Source: Dipteronia dyeriana
Taxonomy: Eukaryota; Streptophyta; Magnoliopsida; Sapindales; Sapindaceae
DNA: 64,000 nucleotides
Assembly (NCBI GenBank): GCA_032871835.1
Contig: CM065296.1
Coordinates: forward strand, 57,802,186-57,866,185
Direction: 5' to 3'
A model generated the notes under the pieces. It was not told where the DNA came from and searched no databases. It worked only from the letters and a program-made list of their open reading frames with translations. Numbering within the stretch: position 1 is the first letter of the stretch; each line of letters begins with the position of its first letter. Positions 34,151 through 45,339 of this stretch are shown here, piece by piece. A program made the translations under genes and the position numbers.

Positions 34151-34920
34151 GTCAGAGAGAACATTCAGATTGGAAGGGAGGTGCAAGACGAGATCCGAGA
34201 ACATGCCTAGAAAAGAAAGAGGGGGCAGACGGACCTTATGCAACAAATTCAGATAATACATACTATCAGTGGGGGCCTACTATGGCCGGCATCTCCAACA
34301 GTTCTAGGAAAAACCATGAGAGGAGAGTCCTTCGTATGGACGAGGGGCAGGATATCTTTAAGGTGGACCAGAGACCAACCAACCCCTCCCAGCTGCCACA
34401 AATTATTTTCACCGAAGCAGACGTCTACAATACCTTGCAGCCTCATGAAGACCCCATGGTAATCATGATACAGATTGCAAACTGCATGGTACACCGTGTG
34501 CTCGTCGACACAGGTAGGAGCGTTGACGTCCTGTTTAAAGATACCTTGGAAAAGCTAAACTTGAAACAGTGGTGTTACAATAGTTGCACTACTCCGTTAT
34601 ATGGGTTCACTGGGGACTCAATCACACCCATGGGATCGAAAATCCTACCAGTGATCATTTGAGCCACACATCTCTAGTAGAATATCGTGACCGACTTCGT
34701 AGTGGTGGATACCCCATCGGTCTACAATGCAATATTAGGGAGGCCATTTCTATCATCCTTGAAAAGGGTCCTTTCTATTTACCACAACGTCCTGAAGTTC
34801 CCAATAGGAGACAAGGTGGGGGAAGTTTGGGGTGATCGGCAAGCAGCAAGAAGATGCTACATAGTATCGGCCAACCCAGCAGCTCTAGCTAAACAACTCG
34901 CCCAGGTGACAACGATCTAA
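34150..34920 (+). pseudogene. T4 aspartic protease region
   Basis: The frame 34081-34662 includes IIFTEADVYNTLQPHEDPMV and VHRVLVDTGRSVDVLF, so the catalytic D-T-G is intact. A stop follows at 34660. The conserved block MTDFVVVDTPSVYNAILGRP is in another frame (34687-34920). It would process the polyprotein if the frames were continuous. Confidence 0.8.
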
Positions 34921-35037
34921 GACAAGGCAATCCCTACACTAAGCCTCGGAGATGTAGGGTCCACCGATCACCCTGAAGAGGACCTCATAATGCCCGACAT
35001 GTAGGAACAAAGAAGGGAATGGGCCAGTGGCCATCCT

Positions 35038-35778
35038 ATGGATAAGTTAGAAAAGATTCCTGTCCGAGAAGACGATCCCTCGAAGATCGTCAAAATCGGA
35101 GCCACCCTTGAGCCGATAATGAAAGAGGGCTTGATCAGGCTCCTTACAGAGTTCAACGACATTTTTTCTTGGAGTCATGCTGAGATGCCAGGGATCCCGA
35201 TGACATTAGCTACTCATCGATTGACAGTGGATCCGACCTTCAAACCCATTAAACAAAAAAGGTACCACTTTAACATCGAAAGAAATATTACGGTTCAAGA
35301 AGAGGTTGATAAACAGACCCGGGCAGGCTTCATTCCAGAAGCACGTAATCCTGAGTGGATTGCCAATGTGGTCATGGTCACAAAGGCAAATGGAAAGTGG
35401 TGCATGTGTGTAGATTACACAGACCTCAACCGGGCATGCCCGAAGGACAACTTTTCTTTACCAAAAATTGATCAGCTGGTCGATTCTACCTCCGGAAACA
35501 AGCTCCTAAGCTTTATGGACACATTTTTAGGGTACAATCAGATTATGATGCACCCCGCGGACCAGGAAAAGACCAATTTCATCATAACGCAAGGCTTGTA
35601 CTGCTATAAAGTGATGCCTTTCGGGCTCAAGAACGCTGGAGCTACTTATCAACGGCTAGTCAATCGGTTGTTCAAGCCCGAAATTGGAAGGTCAATGGAG
35701 GTGTATATTGATGACATGATCACCAAGTCTTCAACCTTGGAAGGCCACCTGGATGACCTTCGTAGAACTAGGGGGTAA
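35038..35778 (+). pseudogene. T4 reverse transcriptase, truncated after YIDD
   Basis: An open 246-codon frame has IPGIPMTLATHRLTVDP, WCMCVDYTDLNRACPKDNF, VMPFGLKNAGATYQRLVNRL and the catalytic VYIDDMITKSST near its end. The thumb, connection and both RNase H domains are missing. At 35775 the sequence passes directly into the integrase tail. It is the longest open RT frame in the window but only the finger-palm half. Confidence 0.87.
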
Positions 35779-36103
35779 TGAAAGTAAGCTCTGAGCTAGC
35801 TTGGACCTCCTGGAAGAGAAACAAGATCGAATAGCTGAGAAGGTAGCAATCTACCAAAGCAGGATTGCTAGGTACTTCAACAGGAGGGTTAAAGCCCGAA
35901 ACTTCAAAGAAGAGGACTTAGTTCTCAGAAAAGTAACATTGAATACCAGGAAGAGGTCAAACGAGACCTTAGGGCCCAACTGGGAAGGACCATACCTAAT
36001 AAAGATGGTGATCCGTAATGGGGCATACAAGCTCGAGGATATGAACGGCTGACTCAACGATCATACTTGGAATGCAGATCACTTAAGAAAATTCTACCCT
36101 TGA
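35778..36103 (+). pseudogene. T4 integrase C-terminal remnant
   Basis: It reads LDLLEEKQDRIAEKVAIYQS, then NFKEEDLVLRKVTLNT and GPNWEGPYLI, ending HLRKFYP-stop at 36103. The same segment ends T6 pol (46390-45975). The integrase HHCC and D-D-E parts are deleted. Confidence 0.85.
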
Positions 36104-36279
36104 AAAGTGGACTCATGAGCAGGCTGCCTCCGCCTAGTTTCTTTTTATCTCCGACAATAATATACTCCATCATTAGTATCAATAAAGCCTACTTTTCTTA
36201 TTTTCTCCATCTTCAACTATGTTCTACAATGATTTCGGCCTATGTGGGAAATTCAACATTATCACGCCAAGACCAAGGG

Positions 36280-36850
36280 TAGGCCGGGGAAGCCCTCTCA
36301 CCACTCCTGATGCCTCGGTTGGGCACTGCAACCCGTCAAGAAGGGTCTGAGTGTAAGATCATAGTTGACATCCAGATATCAAGACAGGGAAATAGCTAGA
36401 TAGCCCTCCTGATGCCTTGGTCAGGCTACCACCCCCAAGAAGGGTCTGAGTGTAAGAGCATATTTGCCATCCAGATCTCAAGACCAGGAAATTGATAGAT
36501 AGCCCTCCTGATGCCTTGGTCGGGCTACCACCCCCAAGAAGGGTCTGAGTGTAAGAGCATAGTTTCCATCCTGATCTCAAGACCAAGAAATAGCTAGATA
36601 GCCCTCTTGATGCCTTGGTCGGGCTACCACCCCTACGAACGGTCTGAGTGTAAGAGCATAGTTGCCATCCAGATCTCAAGACCAGGAGGCAGCTAGATAG
36701 CCCTCCTGACGCCTTAGTCGGGTTACCACCACCAAGAAGGATTCAAGTTTAAGAGCGTGGAAGCTCTCCCGATCCCTAGCCTAAGAGGGGTCTAAATAGT
36801 CCTTTATTTGATGCCTCACTCGGGTTACAGCCCCTTAAAAGAGCTCAAGG
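36280..36850. repeat. T4 99 bp tandem array
   Basis: About five and a half units occur; three consecutive ones at 36413-36709 are 99 bp each and close to identical. Typical words are GCCTTGGTCGGGCTACCACC and AAGGGTCTGAGTGTAAGAGC. The last units (36710-36850) diverge. Because 99 is a multiple of three, the minus strand shows a 106-codon frame made of three 33-residue repeats. The same family of repeats occupies 45340-45815 and 63070-64000. Confidence 0.93.
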
Positions 36851-37331
36851 ATGGAGGGCTCGATTTACTTAAACTATAAATACCCTAGTTATTACTGGTT
36901 ACTAATTTTCCTTGTACACGTTATTGCTTACTATAGCAGGTCTACGATCAAACAAGGGACTATCGACTAAAGACGTTAAGCTATAAATCTTGGTAGTCAG
37001 AAAGCCTGAGCTAGCTGTTTGCTTTCACGTTTAAGCAATGTTCTTATCTTGTTATTCTTCCCAAGCTAAGTCGATTTGCAATAGAGGCTGAACCTAGAGG
37101 GAGATCAGAAAAGAAGCAAGTACATGCAAGTCAAAATGTGAACCCGATCTCAAGTTAAGCTTTATTAATAAATGGGGGAGCCTATTCCCCAGTAAGGCTA
37201 TAACAAACAGGGAGCCTAACCCCTGATTCTGGCTAAAAAAAATGATGAAATGATGAATGATCAAGCACGGGTTAAGATGGGATGCCCATCCCTTTTTCTT
37301 GGCATTCAAAACAAACTACAATAAAGAGAAT
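36851..37331. other. T4 spacer, 3' end of the antisense transcription unit
   Basis: Non-coding. GGGGGAGCCTATTCCCC at 37174-37190 is a perfect-stem hairpin; the same element appears at 44980-44996 in T6, also downstream of the antisense gene. It may belong to the antisense transcript's 3' UTR. Nothing else is recognised. Confidence 0.45.
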
Positions 37332-38868
37332 TCAAACTGTTGCATCCATCCGATGCCCTCCAGCCTCCTCCTCCTCCTCCTCCACCGGATGAAACTCGCC
37401 CTCTGTTCCTCTTTCTGGTGGTGGCTCATTCTGGTAGGTTGCTTCTACCGCCTTCGTCACCTCCTCTTGAGGATGCTCATCGATTGCCTGATGCTCAGCG
37501 GGGTCCTCCTCTAAAACTTTATCGATCACCGCCATAACCTCGGGTGGTATTTCTACATAAAGAAGATGGGTCACTGACTCTGGCATAATCTTGCCCACCG
37601 TTGTCTCCTCTCCTGAAAGCATCATTGAAGGATCTCAGGCTTTGGTAAGGCCTCCTTCTAGCTCCTTGGGTTAGACCCCCCTCGAGGATTCGCCAAGACC
37701 TGACGTTGGGAAGGTCAAAACATGAGGAGGCAGATCTGGTACTTCAAACCGCTTCCCAGCTTCTCCAAGTAGAAAGGCCTGATTCATCATTTCCAGGGTG
37801 AGACATCTCTGTTGTCTGAGACAAAACCTCTTCCTTGTCGTAGCCGGTGATACTGAAAAGATCAAATAGGAGGTGGAGGGCTTCCGTAACTTGAAAGAAT
37901 GTATAGAAATACCCCTCATTGAAAGACGATTCCACCTCAACCTGGAGCTCGTCAGCTTGGGTCTGCAGAGCTTGGTTCTCGACATCCAGTGCCTGAGCCT
38001 CTCTCTTCCAGTCATTCCGCTGGTTGGCTCGTCGCTTTGACTGGAGAGTTTCCTGATCAAAGGCCTGCTTCAACCTCTCGTGGTCGCACTGGAGCTCAGC
38101 CAATTGTGTTTCCATTCCCCTCAAGCTTGAGGTCATCTCCTGGACAAGAGCTTGAGCTTGAGCTTGAGCTCGTGGCAGCAACCCCATGGATCGTTCAGCA
38201 TTAGCCTAAGCTTTAGCTTCTCGGTCACGGAGAGAAGCCACTTGATGTCCTATGGCTACTTGAAACTTGAAGGCCTACAAAGGGAATTCATGTTAGGAAA
38301 TGATAAATCAAGCTACTGAATAAGGAAGTAAAAGTGACGATTACCTCGGCTAGAAGCAGACCCTTTGGTAACCATGACATCCACGGGCATTGAGGTCATC
38401 CTAGAAATCCCGCCACCTGGACATGACATAACGAATTGCTTCAGAACCTCGTCCTGACCTGCCGAGCTTGACTTCTGGTGAGGGTGAGAGGGGGCGATCT
38501 CAGGAGTACCGGCCTCGGGATCCTTGGGAACCTGAACTATCTGGATCAGTAAAAAGAGATAATATGACCAGGGAAGCATCAGTTGAAGCAAGAACCACTG
38601 GTGAGGGGGCAGAAGTGGACGTATCAGTGGCTTGGTAAGCGGGCCCTCTTTAGTTCAGAGCCTTTACTGCCCGAGACGTATGAATAGCCATCTTGGACTT
38701 CACCTTCGAAGGCAATGAAGCAGGAACGAGCAAGGTAGCAGCTCTAATGGTTGACCCTCCCTTCTTCGAAGCAGTCGAGAAAGCTTCCGGGGATGATCTG
38801 GAAGGAGGAGGAGGGGTCTGAGCTTGCCGGGCTTCGTGAGAAGCTGGAGTAGCAACAAACACTGTTAG
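37332..38868 (-). pseudogene. T4 antisense gene, exons 2-3 only
   Basis: Minus strand, read downward. An acceptor ...CTAACAG at 38862 starts the exon TVFVATPASHEARQAQTP (frame 39075-38650 below 38861). A frameshift leads to the frame 38591-38313. A 70 bp GT-AG intron spans 38344-38275. Exon 3 is a coiled coil (METQLAELQCDHERLKQAF; ENQALQTQADELQVEVE), then an acidic tail ending at 37332. There is one frameshift at about 37750. Exon 1 with the Transposase_28-like domain is lost at the inversion junction. Confidence 0.72.
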
Positions 38869-38881
38869 AAGAGGCCTCTTC
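38868..38881. other. palindromic inversion junction between two antisense genes
   Basis: GAAGAGGCCTCTTC is a 14 bp perfect palindrome. To its left the antisense gene reads on the minus strand (T4); to its right a related copy reads on the plus strand (T5). Confidence 0.75.
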
Positions 38882-40768
38882 CCTATGACTTCAAGGTCAT
38901 TCCAGACTCCACTATTGATCCCCAGTCGATCATTCATAGAAGGTCCAAATATGGCATTCCTGATAGTGTCAGCCTCATAGTTCCCCACAGAAACTGTGAC
39001 GTCTTCAATCCTCCCAAAGGCGTGCTCCTCATCCACATGGCAACTTTCAAGAATGGGGTCAGTCTCCCTCTTCACCTTACTCTTCGGCGGGCTCTTAACT
39101 CTCTATAGCTAGCTCCCCTCCAGTTGATACGTGGCTTCTAGAGGCATCTGATCAACTTTCTTGTGTTGTGGGGGGAACAATGTGAGCTAAGCGAGATTAC
39201 CCGGAAGCCCGGAGCTGAGGATCTAACATACCTTTTTCAGATAGGAAGCTTGTTTGGGACTCCTCGAGGTCAATTTTATGCCAAGGCAAAGAACAAGATC
39301 AATTTCATCATCCCTGGTGCTTTGAAGAAAGATCCTGCTTGGAGGAAGGAGTGGATCCTAGCGGAAAAGGATTGGGGAAGCTCGACCATCATTAGCGGAC
39401 GTGAGTTCGCAGTTCCCACAACCTTTAATGATAAACCCTCGTGGGGCCATGATTTCTTGGCTGCCGAGTTTAAGGCTGTACCGAAGGCCATCCTCGCTAG
39501 GAATGATTTGAATATGAACTTCCCAACTGCCGATCTCTTTGATTCTCACCGAGTAAATTGTTATCTACAAATTTCTGATGCAACTTCTCATAAGTAACGC
39601 TGGTCCATATTGCTTTGTGTCTTTGAATAGTTCGGTTCTGACGGTTCTACCTTTTTTTTAATAATTTTTATTGTTGCTCCTACTTCTGATGAGGTCCAGC
39701 AGACTCGTACCCCTCCTCTTCATCCAAGACTACCCCAAGAGCCCATTGGCTGCCTTGGAAAAAAGAGGGTCTGCTGTTCTAATCGGTGTTTCGCCTGCTT
39801 CAATTATGTCACCTTCCCAAGTTAGCTCCAAGATGGCTATTCTTGCATCGCGAGCTACTAGATTTCTAAACCAAGGGAGACCCGCTTTCCAAGCCATTGA
39901 TACAACCACCTCTGCCCTTTCATTGGTGGCCTAAGCTAAAGTTATTGCCCCTTTAGCCATATTACCCATTGCCTCTGCTGCTCTGTCTACTCCTTAAGCT
40001 CCTCAAGCTTTAACGGACCCCGAGGCCGGTGTTTTAGAGGTCCCCCCTACCTGTTCCCACCATCAGTCAAACTTGGTGGGGCATGATGAGGTCTTGGAGC
40101 AGGTAATCTCTTTCTGCCCGGGTGGTGGGACCTTTAGGATGGCTTCAATGCCCGTGGACATCTAGCTTACCAAGGGGTTCTCTCTTCTAGCTGATTTAAC
40201 TTCTCATTTATCTTTCCTATGACTGTTGGCGCTGAACACTCTCTAATCTTGGTTTTATAGCCAGTAGACCTTCAAATTCAATATGGCGAAAGGCCACCAG
40301 GTAGCATCTCTTCGTGACGGGGCTACACAAGCTGAGGCCGAAGCCGAGATGGAGGTTACTTAAGCAAGCTCAAACTTTGGTACAGTAGATAACTTTCAGT
40401 CAGAAGAAAATGGAAGCAGAATTGATCGAGCTTCAGTGCGATCATGAGAGGATAGAACGATCCCTTAACACAAAGACCCTTATATCTGAATAGTGGGCCA
40501 AGCATAGGGATTCCTGGAAAGCAGAAGCCAGAATGCTGGAGGTCGAGGTCTAGGATCTTCGTGTGCAAACGGTAAAGCTGCAAGCCGAAGTAGATGCTTA
40601 TTTTAGTGAGGGGTACTTCTATGCCTTTTTCCAGGTTGCTGAAGCCCTCCCTTCCCCCTTTGACCTATCTGTTATAGCCAACTGGGATAGGGAGGAGATT
40701 AAGACAAAGGCTGTAGAGATTTCCCATCCTGAGGGTAACGGGGCTGGAGCTGGGAAATAAGCAATTGT
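38881..40768 (+). pseudogene. T5: antisense gene copy on plus strand
   Basis: It is similar to 42540-44400 of T6. The Transposase_28-like part covers about 38905-39597: KYGIPDSVSLIVPHRNCDVF, then ATFKNGVSLPL and FYAKAKNKINFIIPGALKK. A GTAACG donor at 39594 survives, but the matching acceptor has lost its AG. Exon 2 (39671-39934) ends with a stop. Exon 3 has a coiled coil (40360-40760; AEVDAYFSEGYFYAFFQV). Being on the plus strand it belongs to a minus-oriented Tat element. A3 is inserted at 40769. Confidence 0.72.
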
Positions 40769-40865
40769 TGTTGGGATTATGCTCGATAGCAAGAGTGTAA
40801 AAATGTATTTGACAATCTTTTCATATTAATAAAGTGATTTCTAGTTTAACAAATCTTATTGCATT
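40769..40865 (+). mobile_element. A3 5' LTR, first 97 bases
   Basis: Matches the start of the solo LTR at 21933. It ends in GCATT (40861-40865), the left half of the T6 target duplication. Confidence 0.93.
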
Positions 40866-41930
40866 TGTTAATGGGAAATTAGCTCAAGGTGAGAAATTCC
40901 AACTAACACCCTCAGGAACACTACCATAGAAGTGGTGGCCGGGGTCGGTACCTTTTATACCTGACCAGCTTAGATATAAATGAATGTTTGAATGACAATA
41001 GCAAATGGGAGCTTTATTAATAATCACTCATGGTATACAGAAACCTCTCGTACACAATCACAATCTCTCTAGGACATAGAAAGGTGGCAACTTCGTGCTT
41101 GTCGAATAGTAGATAAAATGATGGCCGTGTTCCGATCATAGAATTTAGGCCTGACCTAATCCTCTTTCATTTTCACTCTATTTCTACCTATATCTTTCGT
41201 TTCTGCTTGGCCTTATTTATATTCGGTCCAAGTAGGTTTTAACTCATAAATATCCCGCCACGATCCCATGAATCTGTTCCCTCCTTATCTGGCAGGATTC
41301 TTTATTTGAAAGTTGTTGACTTCGAATTGATAACAGATTCGATGATATCTTTGACGAAGATAAGTTTGTTTCCTTTTTGGAATCAAACTATTGACTTACA
41401 TGTACGCGGAATTAATGTTGGTTATAAATTAGATACAATCTTGTGTGTACTCATTCCATGATTCTTCATGGAGGTCGTCGAGTTAGTTGCTCGTTGTCTC
41501 GTAGAGCTAGATAGACCCATGCTTTTGTTATGTTCTAAGAAGCTTAGGATGGATTTTTCTCAACCCTTTGGAGAATGAGACGTCCCTGTAGACATTCCTA
41601 GAAGCTAGCATGAATCTGATCCACTTTGAGGACCTCATTCTCATCGTATCGTGGAGGGGACAACGGGCTTCTAGAGAGGTTGGGGGACTTCTAGTTTTGG
41701 CTATGAGTTAAGTTTGACCTCTGGAAGCCTTAACTTGGAGAGAGTTTGCTTTGCCTGTCAGCCTTCACTTCGAGTGCTTCTTAAGCTCAGTGATCCTTCT
41801 TTGCTTTCATAGGATCGTATTGGTGCAGGCTCTCGGAACCGAGGTATCTGGGTAGGTGGCCTCAAGAAGCCTGGATTCCAGTGTTCGCTTGGAGGCTTGA
41901 CCTTGTGGTTCCTAGCTTTTTTCTTGATAG
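40866..41930 (-). mobile_element. T6 3' LTR, U3 start missing
   Basis: Collinear with the 5' LTR (53926-54985) from TGTTAATGGG up to CCTAGCT. The last 150-odd bases of the LTR, with its TATTAACA end and the polypurine tract, are replaced by other sequence. The damage is on the inner side, so the outer end and target duplication are intact. Confidence 0.88.
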
Positions 41931-42248
41931 GAAATTTTCCGTTTGGAAAATAATTACTGAGAATCTCGAATGAAATCTTCTCAGTAACTGCTTAGGTGAC
42001 GTGTTGAGCTTGTATTGGTGTGCTCCTTGAAGAAAACCGATTGTGTCGTGGCCCTCTCCGTGGTTCGAGGAAATCTTCTAGAGGATATCACCGACGTCAC
42101 TACAACCCTAACCTCTATTTAAATTCAAACTCGCTGCCGCTTCCTCGTGTCTTCTTTCAATTTCAAATTTTCAGACTTCCCCTCTCTCACTATCTTCTCC
42201 AACCACATCATTGTCTTTCATCCACCTTCAAGCTCTTTTCAATCAACA
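41931..42248 (+). promoter_or_regulatory. likely promoter of the T6 antisense gene
   Basis: This stretch lies between the LTR remnant and the antisense ATG. GGTGACGTG (41994-42002) and CGACGTCA (42091-42098) are ACGT-core sites. CTATTTAAATT at about 42115-42125 looks like a TATA box. Then comes a C/T-rich leader (CTTCCTCGTGTCTTCTTTC) and the ATG at 42249 in context CAACAATGTC. Position, TATA and pyrimidine-rich leader are what a plant core promoter shows. Inference only. Confidence 0.5.
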
Positions 42249-44823
42249 ATGTCAAACTCTTTTGACAGCATTGAAGCCATGGTCGAGGGCACTGGTAGCT
42301 CTAACTTGGTTCCTCTGAAACGGGTGCTAAGAATCTCGATCGATGAGGACTCTTCTCGGTCCGTTAGTGCCGCCGCTCCAGTAGGAATGTCTCGATAGGC
42401 TCCGGCTTCTCCAATCAACCCGATAAACCTCTAAACTTAGTTGATGAAGATTCTAACGTAGGAGAGAGGGCCGACACAACTGGGAGGTTCAAACTACACA
42501 GGCTGGTCCTCCTTCAACAAAGCTTGTCTTCTGAATTTAGGGTTAACCCCGACTCCACTGTTGACTTATAATCGATCAACCATATACAGGATAAATATGG
42601 CATTCCCAATTGCGTTACCCTCATAGTTCCTCATAGGAACTATAAAGTCTTTAATCCATCCGAAGGTATGCTCCTCATTCACTTGACGGCCTTTGAAAAC
42701 GGGGTAGGACGTCCCATTCACCGTCCTCTTCGAAGCGCTCTTAACGCCCTTCAACTAACTCCCCTTCAGCTGATGCCTAGCTTCTGGAGGCATCTGATTG
42801 GCTTCCTCATGCTGTAGAGGGAATAGTATGAGCTGGGCAAGGTCACCCGAGATCCCAGAGCAGAAGAGTTGGCCTACCTCTTTCAAATCAGGAGTTTGTC
42901 TGGAGGTCCCCGAGGACAGTTCTATGTGAAGGCCAAGAACAAACTCAACTTTATCATCCATGGCGCTTCGAGAAAATACCCAACCTGGAAGAAAGAGTGG
43001 ATATTAGCGGGGGGAGATTGGGGAAGCTCTATATTCATCGGCGAGCATGAGTTCGTGTTTCCCACCGCTTTCAACGACAAACCCTCATGGGACAGGGATT
43101 CCCTGCCCACCGAGTCTTAGATTGTTTTGAAGACTATCCTCGTCAGGAATTGTCTGAACTTGAAGTTTCCAACTACTGATCCCTTCGATCCCTGTAGGGT
43201 GAACAAGTATCTGTGGATCTCTGATGCTTCCCCTCGTGAGTAATATTAAGTTATTACGCTTTGTTTTGTTAGCTGACTGGCTTCTGACATCCTTCTTTTT
43301 TTAAAACAGCTTTTGTGGTTGTTCTTGCTTCCCGAGAAGTTGGGCAAGCTCGAACCCCTTCCCTATCTACCAGATCATCCTTGGGAACCTTCTTGGCTAC
43401 CTCAGATAAAGAAGGGCCAACCCTTTTAGCCGCTGCTTCGCATGCTCATGTTCCATTGCCTTCCTGGATGAGATCTAAGATGGTTATTCTCGCATCGCGG
43501 GCTGCTAAAGCTCTAAATCGAGGAGGGCCCGCTCTCCTGACCGTTGATGTAAGCACCTCCGCCCCTTAGTCAGTGGCCCCCACTACAGTTGCTGCTTTTT
43601 CAGTCACATTACCCAATTCTTCTGCTGACCCAACTGCGTCCTAAGTAGTTCAGGATTCAAGGGATCTCGAGGCTGGTATTCTAGAGATTCCTCCCACTCG
43701 CCCCCACCATCAGTCAGACTCGATTGGTCAGGACAAAGTTTTGAAGCAGTTTGTTGTGTCTTGCCTGGGTGGCTGGCTTTCTAGGATGGCTTCTATACCC
43801 GTGGACATTCTAGTTACCAATGGGTCTACTCTCCTAGCCGAAGTAGTCATCACCTTTTTTTTCTCTTGTAATAGCTTCATTTATCGTTTCCTAACATGAA
43901 TTCCCTTTGCAGGCCTTCAAATTTGAAGTGGCCATGGGGCACTAGGTAGCTTCTCTCTGTAACCGGGCAGCTAGGGCTACAGCTAAAGCTGAGCGAGCCA
44001 TGGAATTGCTGGCATGGGCTCAAGCCTTGGTCCAGGAGATAACCTCTAGAAAGAGGGGAATGGAAACACAACTGGCTAAACTTTAGTGTGACCACGAGAG
44101 GCTGAAGCGGTCTTTTGATCAAGAAACTCTTCGGTCAGAGCAACGAGCCAACCAATGGATTGATTGGAAGGAAGATGCAAAGACACTGGAAACTGAGAAC
44201 CAAGCTCTGTAGGCCCAAGTTACCAAGCTTCAGGCTGAAGTGGAAGCCTCTTTTAGCGAGGGGTATTTCAATGCCTCCTTCTAGGTTACAGAAGCCCTCC
44301 CCCTTCAATTTGACCTCTCCAGTATTACCGACTGGGATAGGGAACAAATTATGTCTCAGGCTGCAGAGATTTCTCGCCCCAAAATTATGAAGTTGGTCCT
44401 TCTACTCGGGATGGACCTGGGAAGTGCCTGAAATACCAGATTTACCTCCTCCTGTCCCGACCTTCCCAGCTTCAGGTCCCATAGAATCCTCGAGGGGAGT
44501 TCAACCCATAGAGCCAGAAGAAGGCCCTACCAAAGTCTGAGGTCCCTCTAAGGTACCTTCAAAGGAGGAGCCAGCAGTAGGAGAGACCATGCCTGAATCT
44601 GGCCAAACTCATTGATGCAGCCATACCTACTGAGGTCATGGCGGTGGTCAATGAGGTCTTGGAGGAGGACCCATGTGAGAACCAGGCAATAGAGGGGCAT
44701 CCTCAGGAAAAGGTGGCGGAGGCAGCTATCCGAGATGAGCGAACACCAGAAAGAGGAGTAGGGAGCGAGGTTTATCCTAAAGGAGGGGAAGCTGGAGGAG
44801 ATCATGAGGATGCAGAAGATTGA
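42249..44823 (+). pseudogene. T6 antisense accessory gene, all three exons
   Basis: The ATG at 42249 gives MSNSFDSIEAMVEGTGSSN, then a stop at 42397. The Transposase_28-like domain follows (about 42530-43230: DKYGIPNCVTLIVPHRNYKV; FYVKAKNKLNFIIHGASRK). Intron 1 is 43236-43309 (GTGAGT...AACAG, 74 bp). Exon 2 is 43310-43842. Intron 2 is 43843-43912 (70 bp, equal in length to the T4 one). Exon 3 is a coiled coil (ENQAL, KLQAEVEASFSEGYF), then an acidic C-terminus (EVLEEDPCENQAIEGHPQEK) ending TGA 44821. Several stops and frameshifts. Role unknown; a nuclear or RNA-binding accessory role is only a guess from the Grande gene 23 precedent. Confidence 0.75.
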
Positions 44824-45339
44824 ATCCATCTACTAGCGGCTTGCTCTGAATTCCCGAAAAGAGGGGTGGGCATCCCATTTTTACTCATGCTTGATTATCG
44901 TCATCATTCCTTTTTTGTTTTTTTTTTGGTACCCTGAACCAGGAGTTGGGCTCCCTGTTTGATTGATGTAGCCTTACCGGGGGATAGGCTCCCCATTTCA
45001 ATAATGAAAATTAACTTTGGATCTTGTTCGAATTTTGATTGGCATGTACTTGCTTCATTTCTGATTTCGATCTAGGTACATCCTCTAAAACAACTTGACT
45101 TAACTTGGGAAAGTAACAAGATTGGAAAACTGCTTAAGCGTGAAAGTAGATAGCTAGCTCGAGCTTTTAACTCTCAACAAAAACTTGTAGCCCGGTGACT
45201 TTAGTCGATAGTCCCTTTGTGCGATCGAAGACTAGTACGCACCTATCATAGTAAGCAACCACATGTACACGGAGAATTAGCAACCAGTAATAACTGGGGC
45301 GTTGGAGTTTAAGTAAAGAAGCCCTCCATTCTCAAGCCC
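44824..45339 (+). other. 3' flank of the T6 antisense gene
   Basis: Non-coding. It has a T-rich run at 44909-44928, a GGGGGATAGGCTCCCC hairpin at 44981-44996 and AATAATGAAA at about 45001. The last two resemble a 3' UTR with a polyadenylation signal and are shared with T4 (37150-37190, inverse orientation). No gene is seen. Confidence 0.45.

Larger units (their letters stand above)
31149..38868 (+). mobile_element. T4: Tat-type element inserted in T3 LTR, right end lost
   Basis: 5' LTR, PBS, gag, protease, RT, integrase tail, tandem array and part of an antisense gene all lie in one orientation. RNase H, second RNase H and the integrase core are absent through one internal deletion at about 35775. 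The right side ends at a palindromic inversion junction (38868-38881), and no 3' LTR is seen. Confidence 0.85.

Noticed and set aside
36280..36850. Regular repeat array that could suggest a CRISPR or a satellite locus
   Set aside because: Units are contiguous 99 bp copies without unique spacers, lie inside a Tat element, and the window is plant nuclear DNA.
39276..39491. Minus-strand frames opposite the T5 and T6 Transposase_28-like region (also 42922-43110)
   Set aside because: Shadows; the plus-strand reading is shared between T5 and T6 and matches the domain.
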